Part shown: positions 22,741-33,120 of the stretch, one piece after another
Layout of the letters: each line of letters opens with the position of its first letter
How positions within the stretch are numbered: position 1 is the stretch's first letter
Source of the DNA: Quercus robur
Lineage: Eukaryota > Streptophyta > Magnoliopsida > Fagales > Fagaceae
Length of the DNA: 64,000 nucleotides
Reading direction: 5' to 3'
NCBI RefSeq assembly: GCF_932294415.1
Contig: NC_065535.1
Coordinates: 95,930,862 to 95,994,861 of the forward strand
The notes under the pieces: generated by a model
Databases searched by the model: none
Told to the model about the DNA's origin: nothing
What the model saw: only the letters and a program-made list of their open reading frames with translations
Made by a program: the position numbers and the translations under genes

Positions 22741-25700
22741 TCACTTGAAGCACTTGGCGTCCAAAAGAGGCTGGCCCTCGAAAGGTTCGTAATCTTCAAT
22801 CATCTGACTCACGCGTTCCTTTTGCTCTTCATCTGTGATATCAACCTTCTTCCACTCATATAGCTCCATGTCATAGCACTCATCAAGCACAAATTGTGGT
22901 ATCTCTTGCCCACGGAAAAGCCACAGCCCCTTCACCTTGAATGGTGGCTCTGAACCGATCACAAGCATCTTTCCAAAAGCATATTTGCGTGCTAGATCCA
23001 TTCTCTGAAGAAATCCACCGACCTTGTTTAGTGTTACAAAGGAAACAGTATTCTCATCATTGTACTTGTAATCACAGAACCAGAGAGAGTATCCCTCAGG
23101 ATCGTACATGTCCCAAAACCCTGCAACAAACATGAAAAGAGGATGAAGAATTTGTTCATGCTGCAAGTGTCATATAATGTAGAGAACAAGATCATATGGA
23201 GAAACATACCCCCTTTTAGCCAAGGTGGTAACATTTATAACAAATTATACCATACTCCCTCTAAAATGTGGCAGCTTCTCTTAATAAGTGGTGTCTAACA
23301 TGTAGGATTTTTAACATTTTAAATGGGAGGATAAAGTGGATATCGAGTTTGAACTCAAGACTACCTCCTCAGATACCATGAATGAAAAAAAAAATCAAAC
23401 AACAAAGATTTTGTTTGATTTGCTTTCTCTACCATTTCCTATAATAATGGGTGTTTAATTTACCACGGAACGCTTAGAAATCTAAAACAACTCTCTTCTG
23501 ATGATAAGTTAGGTGGAGATTTTCATGTTCGCATTTCAACATCTGAGCCAATGGGAAGTAAAATCAAGAAATCAAAAAAGGTTGCCTGGATTGTTGGAGT
23601 TTGCTACAAGATCAAACATATCTTGAAAGTAAGAAACTAAGATAAAAAGATTTGAAAAACTAGCATATGATTAGAATCCAGCAAAGCCAACAAGTTTGGT
23701 TAAGCCGCAAGTAACTCCTATAGCCATCCAGCTCGCCATCACACCCTTAGCGAGTACTTCACAATTGGTGTCTTCCCAAGAAAAAAACCTAACCCTCCAA
23801 ACATAGGTGCTCTGTTTGCCTCAGCATTAACATTTTCTGGAAAATGATTCATTTTTTAGAAAGTATTTTCTGAAAAACTATCTCATTTTCAGATATTTGG
23901 TAACAACCTTGAAAATGGGCTTGAGAATGTTTTCTAGTGTTTGGTATTCATAGTTTTATAACATTTCTTGTATAATTTAAAACATGTATAATATGTGTAT
24001 TGTGTAAACCCACCTAATGTAATCAATATAAATAAATAACAATAATAAAAAAACCAAGAATGAATTTGGTTTTCAAACTAAAATTTTGACAACGGATGGT
24101 ATACAATCAAAATTAGCTATCCAATTTTGATGATCTCAAATACTCATCTTGCTCATGTATAAGAACAGTAACGTACATAATATATATACACACACACACC
24201 ATACTTCTCATAATTCAAAATAACCATTATAACCTTAAGTTCCATTTTAAATAGTTCAAAATGCCACATAGGCAAAATAGTTTTATTGGCAAACTAATCC
24301 AGTACAAATAGTTTAATAAATATACCAAAAATTGTTATAGAACCGTTGACCGATCTGTGAGGAAAAAAAAAAAAAAAAAAACCTTATTAAAGAATGGTGT
24401 TATAGAAGGGAGAAGAAATATGAAGAAAAAAGAGGAGAGGTAGATAGAGAGAGAAATTTGTGGAAAGAGAGGAGGCCAAAGGGGGTGATAGTGAGGGTGT
24501 GAGAAGAGAGAAAAAGCAAAGGAAGGAGAAAAAGTGAGAGAGTTTATTGTGAGAAAGGCTGAATGAGCGAAAGAAAATATTTTTTCCTAGGTCAAAAGAA
24601 GACAATATTTATAAGAGCTATGCACTGTGTGAGAGAGATTGTTTTCCATTTTTTTTTTTTTTGGAAAACAACCTATAGAAAATAAGCCTTATTTTTATAG
24701 GAATTTTCTGTTGACTAAAGATAGTTTTCTGTTAACTAATTTTTTTTTATGCTACCAAACATTGGAAAATGTGGAAAACTATCTTTATAGAAGATTTTCC
24801 AGCGAAACAAACAGAGCATTAGTATATAAGCCAGTCAATTTCTTCAACTAGTGTAATCCAAACACACCTCCTTTTTAACTGTTCAAGAAAACATTTAAAA
24901 TATAGCGAATGACAACTTCAAGGGAACTTTTTGAGAAAAGTAACAGATAGAGAACTAAAGCTAAAGGACAGATTAAATGCAAACTACCAATGCCCATATG
25001 TCATCAACAAACAAAGATGATAAAAGAAGAGATTATTATACCTTTAATAGCAACCTCACGGAAGTTGGTCTTAGTGTTTGAGTACAGCCTCTTCCAGTCA
25101 TCCAGTACCATCTTACTTGGGGGAAGCATATCAAGAGGATTCTTAGGTTTGGGCTTTGGAGCCTCCTCTTCCTCACCAGCTTCTGGTTTGGGCTTCGCTG
25201 GCTCCTCCTTTTTGGCTTCTTTTTTGGGTTCATCCTTAGGCTTTGGTTTTGGTTTTGCAGATTCTTTTGGCTGAGATGGCTTCTTTGCGATAGGAATGAC
25301 AGACTCAGCCTGTTTCACCTCTCCCAGAATCTTCTTGAAATTTGGTTGATTCACCATGGTCCAGAAGTATCTTTCCACATGAGGGAACTCAGATGTAAAG
25401 CTCTGAGTCATGAGGTGGGTGAAGCCCATATATAAATTGCAAGTTGTAATAATGTCAGCCAGGGTCACGGAATGCCCAACCAGGAAAGTGTTTGAAGCAA
25501 GATGAGCATTTAAAGCATCAAGCGCTCGCTTCAATGAAGTAATAGCTTGTTCCTCAGCCTTCACACAAATACACATTGTACACATCAAATAAGGGCAGTG
25601 CATACTGCATAGTTATTAGCAGATTATGAAAACTTAGATTTTTAAGTTGAATATACATATAGCCTGCATTAATTTTGATTCTATATCAAGGAAAAAAAAT

Positions 25701-28187
25701 TTGTCATTTCTTTCCTTTTATACTTTATCTGAGTCTTCCATAAAGCTTGGTCAACCTTTAGATGTCAAAAGGAAATAGAACAATTCCCTTAATAAAATAT
25801 AAGATGTAACTCACCGGAGGAAGGTATACTGCACGTCCCATTCTTGGTCTATACCATGACAGAAGATGAGCATCGATTTCCAGTGATGCAAAATCAATCC
25901 ACTGCTCAATGTGGGCCTGAAAATTCAAGCACATAACAATGAGAAATATAACACAAACACACACACAGCATTATCAGTAGCAATAAATGTCTTACATAAT
26001 CAATAAGAGAAGAACCATAGAGAGGATTGTCAGCCTTCAGACGAGTAACTGCAACAACAGATAAAAAAATAAGTTTCAATACAACCACCTTCAGAGGATC
26101 CCCAAAATTAATGAGTGAGTGGGGGGGTGGGGGGGGAGTCAGTCTTACCATAACGTGCTATAGCATTGCTCTCAAAGATGGGACCATCAGGAGTTTCCAA
26201 CACAGGAATCTACAAGAAAAACAGATTTATTAATAAAACTTTTACTAAACTAACATACAAATACCACTATAGATTACCGAACATTCCACTATATAGACCT
26301 TCCCAATAGGGTTCATCTTGAGAAACTCAGGAGTTTTGTTACTGACACCCATCTCAAAATTTGGGGCCAGTTCAACTTTCACACCACTGTACTCCGCAGC
26401 GATGAGTGTCTTGTAAGAATTTTTATTTTTCTTCCCAGCATGAAAAATCTGCAATATTGATGATACAGCCCCATTAGCAAAGGAAAATCACCAGATACAT
26501 TCAATCCAAAAATAAACAAAAACTAATAAAATGTGATGGGTTAATAGATTCAATACCGGTTTCCTCTAGTTGCATACATACAAATGAGGGATGGCCACAA
26601 TTATCACCATCCAATGCAATCTTTAAAAATTTTAAAAAATTAAATTAAATTTAAAAAAAAAAAAAAAATCATTCTATTCAACACATTATACGTTACTTCC
26701 TTAATTGACGTCTCTTTTTCTCATTCTCCCTGGTGCATCAATGACCAAACCATCTCAATTGACTCTCCCTCATCTTTTCATCAGTAAGGGCAGGGACGGA
26801 CCCAGGTGGGGGCCCAAGGGGTGGGCCCCTCCTAGGTCCAAATTTTTTTTTTTTAGTTATTCTAAATTTCATTTTTGTAGTTGCCCCCCTTCTCCCCAAC
26901 TATTTTACCACCAAAGAACAAAAAAATCGTGTTATTGGAGAAGCTAATGCTAAATTTTTTGCAACTATAGTAAACTGGTATATATACCAGTTGACTTTAG
27001 CAAGTCGTTAAAAATAAAATAAAATATTTTATTAAGATTATATCTCTTCCTTCAATTAAAAAACTCATATTCTCTCTCTTCCTCATTATTTTAATGAGTT
27101 GTTTACATTATTTTAAATGAAGTGATAAAAAAAAATAGAATATTTGATATTGGGTGTATTGCAAAGTGAGGTAGTAAAATAGATAAAGTAACTTTTCGAA
27201 TTACTAAAAGCTAAAATTTTTAGAACCATCACTATGAATGCTCTAACTTCAAAAATAAAAATAAAATCCTAGCAAAAAAACATTATTTTGTTTTTGTTTT
27301 TGTCTTTGTTGGTATATGATTGCATCTTACTATATTTAGAAATAACAATTTTGTGTATTTATAATTTTTTAATACTATACGGATGTCTATTTAGAGTTTT
27401 TTTTTTTTTCTTTATACTCCGGCCCCCACTAGCTTAAAATCCTGTGTCCGTCCCTGGGTAAAGGTCACCCCTATAAGTGATACAATTCTATAGAAACCAA
27501 GATATAGAATGTTGATTGTACTCAAAGTAAAAAATACCACAATTAGGACAGTCTCCCTCCGCCCTTTACTAAAAGAACCAGAGGATTTGGTGTGCTAGCA
27601 CAAACAAATACAACAACAATAACAACAACAACAAGAAGCCCAATTTTTTGGGGTCTGCAATGAATCCTCAACAGATTAGTTAGGGTCAGCAACATGTATT
27701 CTTTTCCTCCCTTCTATTCTATCTCAAGTCATTTTTTTAAAATTGGTAAGTTAAAAACACACCCACTATCCACACATTCTTTTGGGACAAGGAAACAACC
27801 AGAGGATTTAGTGCCATTTAAGCCAGATCTCATTGCATGTCAGAAACATCATCAAATTCAGTATTCTAAGTCCTAAAATGGGTCAGACAACTAAACAATT
27901 TCAAATATTAAAAAATACAAATCAAACCTCATTCTTTTGATAAGGAACCAAAAAGAAATAGTTTTGATTGTATATTTTTTCAAATAAACTTTTTGAATAT
28001 CTGAAATGCAAAACTTTAAGAACTTCAACAATTGAAATTCCACATCAAACACGAAGCAGAATATGCAAAGCAATCAAAACTTGTGACCCATTTGATAATT
28101 AGTCAGATATTCTATAAAAGTCTAGTGCTTTCAGATTCAAAACCAATCACAGATTACATGCATAGAATTGAGACTCACCAGAGCCAT
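22741..28187 (-). CDS. elongation factor 1B subunit gamma (eEF1B-gamma), intact, 7 exons
   Basis: Exons on the minus strand: 28179-28187, 26299-26448, 26149-26209, 25996-26048, 25815-25916, 25042-25558 and 22741-23120. All introns are GT-AG. Spliced length is 1272 bp (423 aa plus TGA), close to the roughly 415 aa of other plants. The protein anchors the eEF1B complex, which recharges eEF1A with GTP in cytosolic translation. Residues 1-80 form the GST-N domain (FHAGKKNKNSYK, NPIGK), and 90-210 the GST-C domain (EQWIDFASLEI, GHSVTLADIIT). About 216-264 is a Lys/Pro/Glu-rich linker, and 265-423 is the conserved EF1G C-terminal domain (NPLDMLPPSKMVLDDWKRLYS, GFWDMYDPEGYS, ending LLDAKCFK). The nine-base first exon (Met-Ala-Leu) is supported by its copies in the relics. 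Introns 1 and 6 contain transposons. No coding defect was seen. Confidence 0.95.
23808..24819. mobile_element. hAT-like element in eEF1B-gamma intron 6
   Basis: The left terminus taggtgctctgtttg and the right terminus (complement of caaacagagcatta) are inverted, and both lead into ggaaaat-rich sequence. Copy A lacks the block between the same flanks (near 11190: ...ctggtatataagccagtca). No target duplicate is obvious. It is non-coding. Confidence 0.55.
26791..27456. mobile_element. hAT MITE in eEF1B-gamma intron 1
   Basis: It begins cagggacggacccagg and ends with the complement (cctgtgtccgtccctg), a familiar plant hAT terminus. It is flanked by 8-bp sequences agtaaggg and ggtaaagg (6 of 8 identical), a decayed target duplicate. 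No transposase. Confidence 0.75.
27612..27730 (-). mobile_element. Au-SINE-like remnant
   Basis: A (CAA)n tract at 27612-27642 is followed by aagcccaattttttggggtc and gttagggtcagcaacatgtat. On the minus strand this resembles the 3' part of Au-type SINEs, which end in TTG repeats after a GGGTCGGC-like motif. The 5' part is not clear. Confidence 0.4.
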
Positions 28188-28479
28188 GGCTTCACGGAAA
28201 AAACGTTCCGCTCCGATCTCAGATCTGACAACCAAAAATAGATGAAATACAAATATAAAAATGAAACCTTGAATAACGAATTTGATTCAAAGAAAAAACA
28301 TTCCCTGAAAATCGAAGGTTTCCGATGCAATTATTTTCCGCAGAAACAAACAGAATTTATGCAGAGAAAGAGAGAGAAAGAGAGACCTGAAGAGTGTGAA
28401 GAGTGTGAAGCGTGAGAGAGCGTTCTTCCGAGAGCAGAGTATAGCCGAGATTGAGTGTGAGAATAGGATGAGAACCAAA

Positions 28480-28488
28480 TTAGGGTTT
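28480..28488 (-). promoter_or_regulatory. telo-box upstream of eEF1B-gamma
   Basis: The minus strand reads AAACCCTAA about 295 bp upstream of the start codon. Telo-boxes are characteristic of plant promoters for translation-machinery genes, eEF1A being the classic case. Function is inferred from gene class and position. Confidence 0.55.
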
Positions 28489-28592
28489 TGTACAGAGAGA
28501 AAAAACAAAAAAGATATTAAAAAAAAAAAAAAAACGGGTATGTATTCGGGTCGGGTTGTTTTGCATTTGGGTGTTCTGCCCGATAATGGGGA

Positions 28593-28604
28593 AGCCCACG
28601 GGCC
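28593..28604 (-). promoter_or_regulatory. site II-like TGGGCY motif
   Basis: The minus strand reads GGCCCGTGGGCT, containing TGGGCT and GGCCC, about 110 bp beyond the telo-box. Site II elements paired with telo-boxes are known in plant ribosomal-protein and growth-linked promoters. Confidence 0.4.
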
Positions 28605-28639
28605 TATTTGGTTCCTATTTTCTTCAATCATTGTTGAAA

Positions 28640-29125
28640 AATTACTATATTTTACATTCTATAATTTAAAGATGGGTCAAACTAAGATTTTTTTTATTTA
28701 AAATAAATAAATTAAAATTTTAAATTTAGGGAAAAAAAAATAAGGAACTACACCTCATGGTGTTGAAAATATATTAAATCTTCAATCTATGTTAAATCCC
28801 AAATGAATGTAATTTCACTTAAATAAATTAAGATTTAATTTGTTCATGTACTTGGAATAAATTCATTTATTAATGGTTCCACAACATCAATGAATTCAAA
28901 AGTATATAATTTTGGGGGTTGAAGTGATGTCAAATAATAATAATAATAATAATAATAATATGATATTATTTGTGTTATCCTATGTTTGTGATTTGAATTC
29001 TATCTTTCCTTATTTCTTGACATTGTTGTTTAGGTCTTATGAATATTAGATTCCTAAACATATTCTAAATTGAACCCTAATTTCCAACCTATTAGTTACA
29101 AGAAATGTCAAGTGTGAATAATTTT
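28640..29125. other. gene-free spacer with (AAT)n
   Basis: An ATA/AAT microsatellite lies at 28936-28961. The rest is AT-rich promoter-distal sequence without a gene. Confidence 0.5.
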
Positions 29126-29728
29126 TGATAGTTCCTTGGATATCAATAGGTTGATAAGTCTCAAGCGCTGATGATCTTTGGGCTGTATCCTGTAAACAAG
29201 AACACTGAATCAGAGGAGACCGGTGGGGACCAGCCAAAAGTCCTCCGATGGTGAAGTTAGTGAACTTGGAATTCTCTGTAAGAAGGGAGTAATTTCTTGA
29301 ATAAAAATATCTTACTGCCTTACCTTCTTATCGAAGAATCCTTATATAACATGTGTGGAACGGTTATCTGTTTAATAACCGTTCCTAATGTCGAGGGGTC
29401 CGGAGAATTTGGAGGTAACTCCCATAACCGCCATGGAAGTTACCTCAGTTGGACTTGCATTCCATGGAGAATTTGGCACTTAGAGTTCAATCAAATGAGC
29501 TTGTCCATCCTTCGTCAAGGACGGACGAGATTATCAAGGACGGGTCGTCCTTGTCCAAATGATTCTAAGGACGGATAAGCTTCCCATGGGATCTCGTCCA
29601 TCCGAAGACGAATGAGGTCAACATGGATGCTTTGGATGACCTTGTTTGCCTGGTTCGCCCTAGCTTGTCTTTTATTGGACGAGCCATATGGACAAGTTCA
29701 GGACTTGGTGTTTTTCGTGACACCATCA
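29126..29728 (-). repeat. 3' LTR of Gypsy element
   Basis: The repeat matches 39157-39759 with about 4-5% differences. The minus-strand polypurine tract adjoins it at 29729. Confidence 0.95.
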
Positions 29729-29741
29729 GTTGCCCCCTTGT
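29729..29741 (-). other. Gypsy polypurine tract
   Basis: The minus strand reads ACAAGGGGGCAAC directly before the 3' LTR, the position expected for plus-strand priming. Confidence 0.7.
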
Positions 29742-30061
29742 CCGTATGGATCGTCTAAAGGATTTGTGCATTCAATGTCTGAAACTATACATGCCATGTG
29801 TCATAACTTAACTGATGTCCAGTCTTGTCGATTTATTTTTTTCGAGGAGTAGGCCACATGTCGCATCCTGGTTGGTCGTGCCGTTTCGAATACCCAGGTC
29901 AGATGTCTATAAAATAGTGAAATTCCTCCCCTACCCTTTACATTTCTGAAATCTTTCTCCGTCTAGAGCCCTCGTCTAGAAGTTCCTCCACGTCCATAGT
30001 CCTCTCTCGTCTAGAGCCAGGTACTCTCTTCTTTCTTGTCTTTAGGTATTTAGTTTCCAAA

Positions 30062-32265
30062 ATGTCTCAAACTATTATTTCCTCGTTTAGCGATAGCACA
30101 GAAAAAGCTATAGACGAATATTATGATACCAGCAACAATGGCAGTTCTAGTAATAGTAGCAATAGTAGTGGGGAGAGCTCTACGGACGAGGGGTATACCT
30201 CTGGTGTGCCTGGGCTTCCTTTAGAAGTTATCCAAGAGAAAATTAGGAAAGCCTCTGGTTCCAAGGCTGGCACCTTGTCCAATGTAGCTCCGTCTAGTCC
30301 TTTGGACGAGGAGGAGATAGTTTACAGTTGTGTTGTAGGTGTTCATTCTAAGACGAATGAACAAAGGTTAAACAATCTTAGGGCATAGTACCAGATCCCA
30401 GACGAGCTTAACCCTAGGTTGCCCGTCCGTGGAGAGTGGTGTTGTAATCCTTATTTTGGGGTAGGCGTCTATGAGGCTTATTTTTTGGGGGGTTTTAGGT
30501 TACCCTTGAATGCATTTGCCAAAGAGTTGTTGGTTAGGTTAGGTATAGGTATATGTCAGTTTAACCCCAATGCATGGAGATTAATTATCTCTATGCAAGT
30601 TTTATGGAATGAAGTATTTAGGAGGGACCGTCCCCTTACTGTGGACGAGTTCCTTTTTTGCTACAAACCTTCAGAGATAAGTCAATCCCTTGACTTTTAC
30701 CAGTTCACAGCCAGGGGTAAGGATTGTAGACTAATCAAGTCTCTGGCCTTGTCTGACAGAAATTGGAAGACAGAGTTTATCTTTGTCTCTAGTTTTTGGT
30801 CAGGGAATCATGTGGACGTTGGCAGGGACCCTTTTGCTCCTTACTCTGGGGATTTAGGGAACTTGCATCCTGAATGTACGTCCCTCCCCTTTTTCATATT
30901 TCTTTCCTTCAACTTATGTTTTATTTGCTTCTAACTTTTGTTTGCTATTTGTTTAATAGGTGTTAAGCGTCCGTCTTTGAGTAAATTTCATAGTGATCGC
31001 ATCCACATAGCTCGTCTTTTCGCCAATAGGGATTTTCGTTACTTAGTCACCCTTCGCCGTCTTGCCAAGTGGGGACTTGGCCCTGAACCCTCGGACGAGG
31101 CCATTGCTCACGAAGTCACGATTAGAAGAAGTAAGTTTCTACCTAATGTCGTCTTGAACACTTATTTTCTGATCAGATTATTTCTTGCTTATTATCATTG
31201 TTCTTCACCTGTAGGAGTGTCAACCAGGAAAGAAAACAAGGGAAAAGAGGTTGTAAATGAAGAGGATCGTCCTGAGTCCCACCCACAAGTTCGTCCATTG
31301 GCTGGGGACAAGAAGAGATCCCTGTCCAAAAGTCTTGACTTAGGGAACCTTCCCAACCGTCGAGGCAAAAAGGCCAAACATGGGTCGTCCTAAGTACTTA
31401 AGACCAACATTCCCTCGTCTCAGCCTGTCAAGATTTACGATGTGGACTCGTCCACTCCAATTGAAACTACTCCGTCCAAGACACCTCCGTCCAAGGCGAC
31501 TGTGCCTGCCATGCCCCAGCCTTCTCAACAGGTTCCTTCAAATATTATTGAAAATGAAGACCTGGCTTGGGAGCGTTTTCAGAAGACTGTTTTAGACGAG
31601 GACATAAATGTTTGCTATGACATGTCCTTGAAGGATTTTGAACATTCCAATGTTCATGATCTTTTCAAGGTAAGTAATTTTTCATTCTTCCTTGTCTTTG
31701 TCACTATATATATTTTCGTCTAACCTTCATCTCGTTTTCCTCGTCTTAGGCTATGTCAAAATTCATAGCAGCGTCTAGGCAGGTTACAAGATTGGACAAG
31801 ACGAGAGTCCTGCTAGAGACGAGGATTCGGGAGGTGAAGGAGGAATCCAAGAAATGGGCTGGGGTGGCTGCTCAGGCTGAGGAGAAAACAACGGAGCTTT
31901 AGAAATTGATTGAGGAGTTGAAGACTAAGGCAACGGAGAAAGGCACTCATCTTGATCATTTACAGAAGAGGAACGATGAGTTGAGTGTCCTTTTGTCCAA
32001 AGCTAAGGAAGATGCAGTGGTCGAATTTAAGGCGTCCAAGCAATACATTAATCTTCTGGACAAGAATTACGCAGCAGGTTTTGAGGACTTCAGGGCGGAT
32101 GCTATGGAAAACTTCCCAGAAGTTGACTTTAGCTCTATCAAGCTTAACCTTGTTGCTGTTGCTAGCTCTCTTCTTCAAACTAACTCCGAGGATGTCAATG
32201 TGGAAGACGATACCAGTACTCAGCCAGCCCAGGACGACCCTAATGCCAATGCCCCCTCTTCTTAA
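30062..32265 (+). pseudogene. antisense intron-containing gene in Gypsy (putative gypsy-type transposon domain protein)
   Basis: This lies opposite to gag-pol. A single frame joins four exons: 30062-30875, 30960-31130, 31215-31669 and 31750-32265, each bordered by GT (gtacgt, gtaagt, gtaagt) and AG. Splicing keeps the frame at every junction. Three in-frame stops break it: TAG 30386, TAA 31391 and TAG 31900. The first half has a Ser/Asn-rich acidic start, then a globular part (RGEWCCNPYFGVG, RDRPLTVDEFLFCYKP, RDFRYLVTLRRLAKWGLGPE). I recognise this as the plant 'putative gypsy type transposon' family (Pfam Transposase_28), from memory. The last part is a charged coiled coil ending NYAAGFEDFRADAMENFPEV. 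Role unknown. A leader with possible intron lies at 29940-30061. Confidence 0.7.
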
Positions 32266-33120
32266 GGACGAGACTTTTACTCAAACAATCTTTGTATATT
32301 TTTTTTATTTGGTTATTTGCTTGGTCCTCTGTTTTGGGACTTTTTATGTAACCAAGTACATTTGCCTCGTCCATGATTTTAGGACGAGGTTTTTAAACAA
32401 TCATTTCAGTTTTCAGACTTAACAAGGGTTTTTGGATGTAGGACGTCCAACCTTTAAATGAATGAAGGTTTATTTTCTCTGTATGGACGAATGCTGTTAT
32501 GCTTGTTATTTATATCAACTCCAGCTTTGGCTCGTCCATGGCGAGAATACATATATTCTTCATATTATGTTAGTCTAACTCATTTTTGCAAGTAGTATTT
32601 TTTTATTCAGCTTTCTTCATCTCAAGACTTACAAGCTGATTCTACATACTTACCCAGTTTATTTTGCCTAACTTTTCACTCGTCCAGAGGTTGGATTGTT
32701 TCAGTTGGCTTTTGATTTTCGTCTTTAAATTGAACGAAAATGCTTTGAGGCTTTTCCTCGTCCATGAGTTGGACGAGTGTGCCTAGGTTTTTTCCTTGTT
32801 TTACTCAGGAAAATCTAGACGTTACATCTCTGCGTTTAGAGAATTTATTCGTCTTGAATCTTTTAGCCTCCTTGGGGGTTAGCTTGGACAGAAATAGCAT
32901 GGAGATTTGAAATTCACACAACACTTTGTACATAACATAAATATCGTTTACAGATAAGGCACATGCATACTAATGCCTTTTTTATTTAATAAGTACAACT
33001 CCATAACTTCGTCCATAATCACGACATAACATAAATAATATAGCAGTATTAAACACAAATAGTATTAAACATAAATAGAACGTAAGTAGACGGACAAGCT
33101 CCAAGCTCGTCCTTAGTAAT
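32266..33120. other. Gypsy non-coding region between pol and antisense gene
   Basis: No frame is supported here. It would hold the 3' ends of both transcription units (pol on minus, antisense gene on plus). The short motif cgtcc/ggacg recurs unusually often here and throughout the element. Confidence 0.5.

Noticed and set aside
23240-23400. Possible Copia leader piece (complement of gataccat, tggtatctgagg)
   Set aside because: It resembles a primer-binding site region, but no LTR end or pol sequence is nearby.
24990-25274. Plus-strand frame rich in Gly/Ser/Leu
   Set aside because: It is the antisense shadow of the Lys/Pro/Glu linker in eEF1B-gamma exon 6.
28396-28701. 101-aa frame upstream of eEF1B-gamma
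   Set aside because: It overlaps the promoter/leader, is Lys-rich from an A-run, and has no family match.
29297-29578. 93-aa frame and its near-copy at 39382-39609
   Set aside because: Both lie in the LTRs of the Gypsy element and are duplicated only because the LTRs are.
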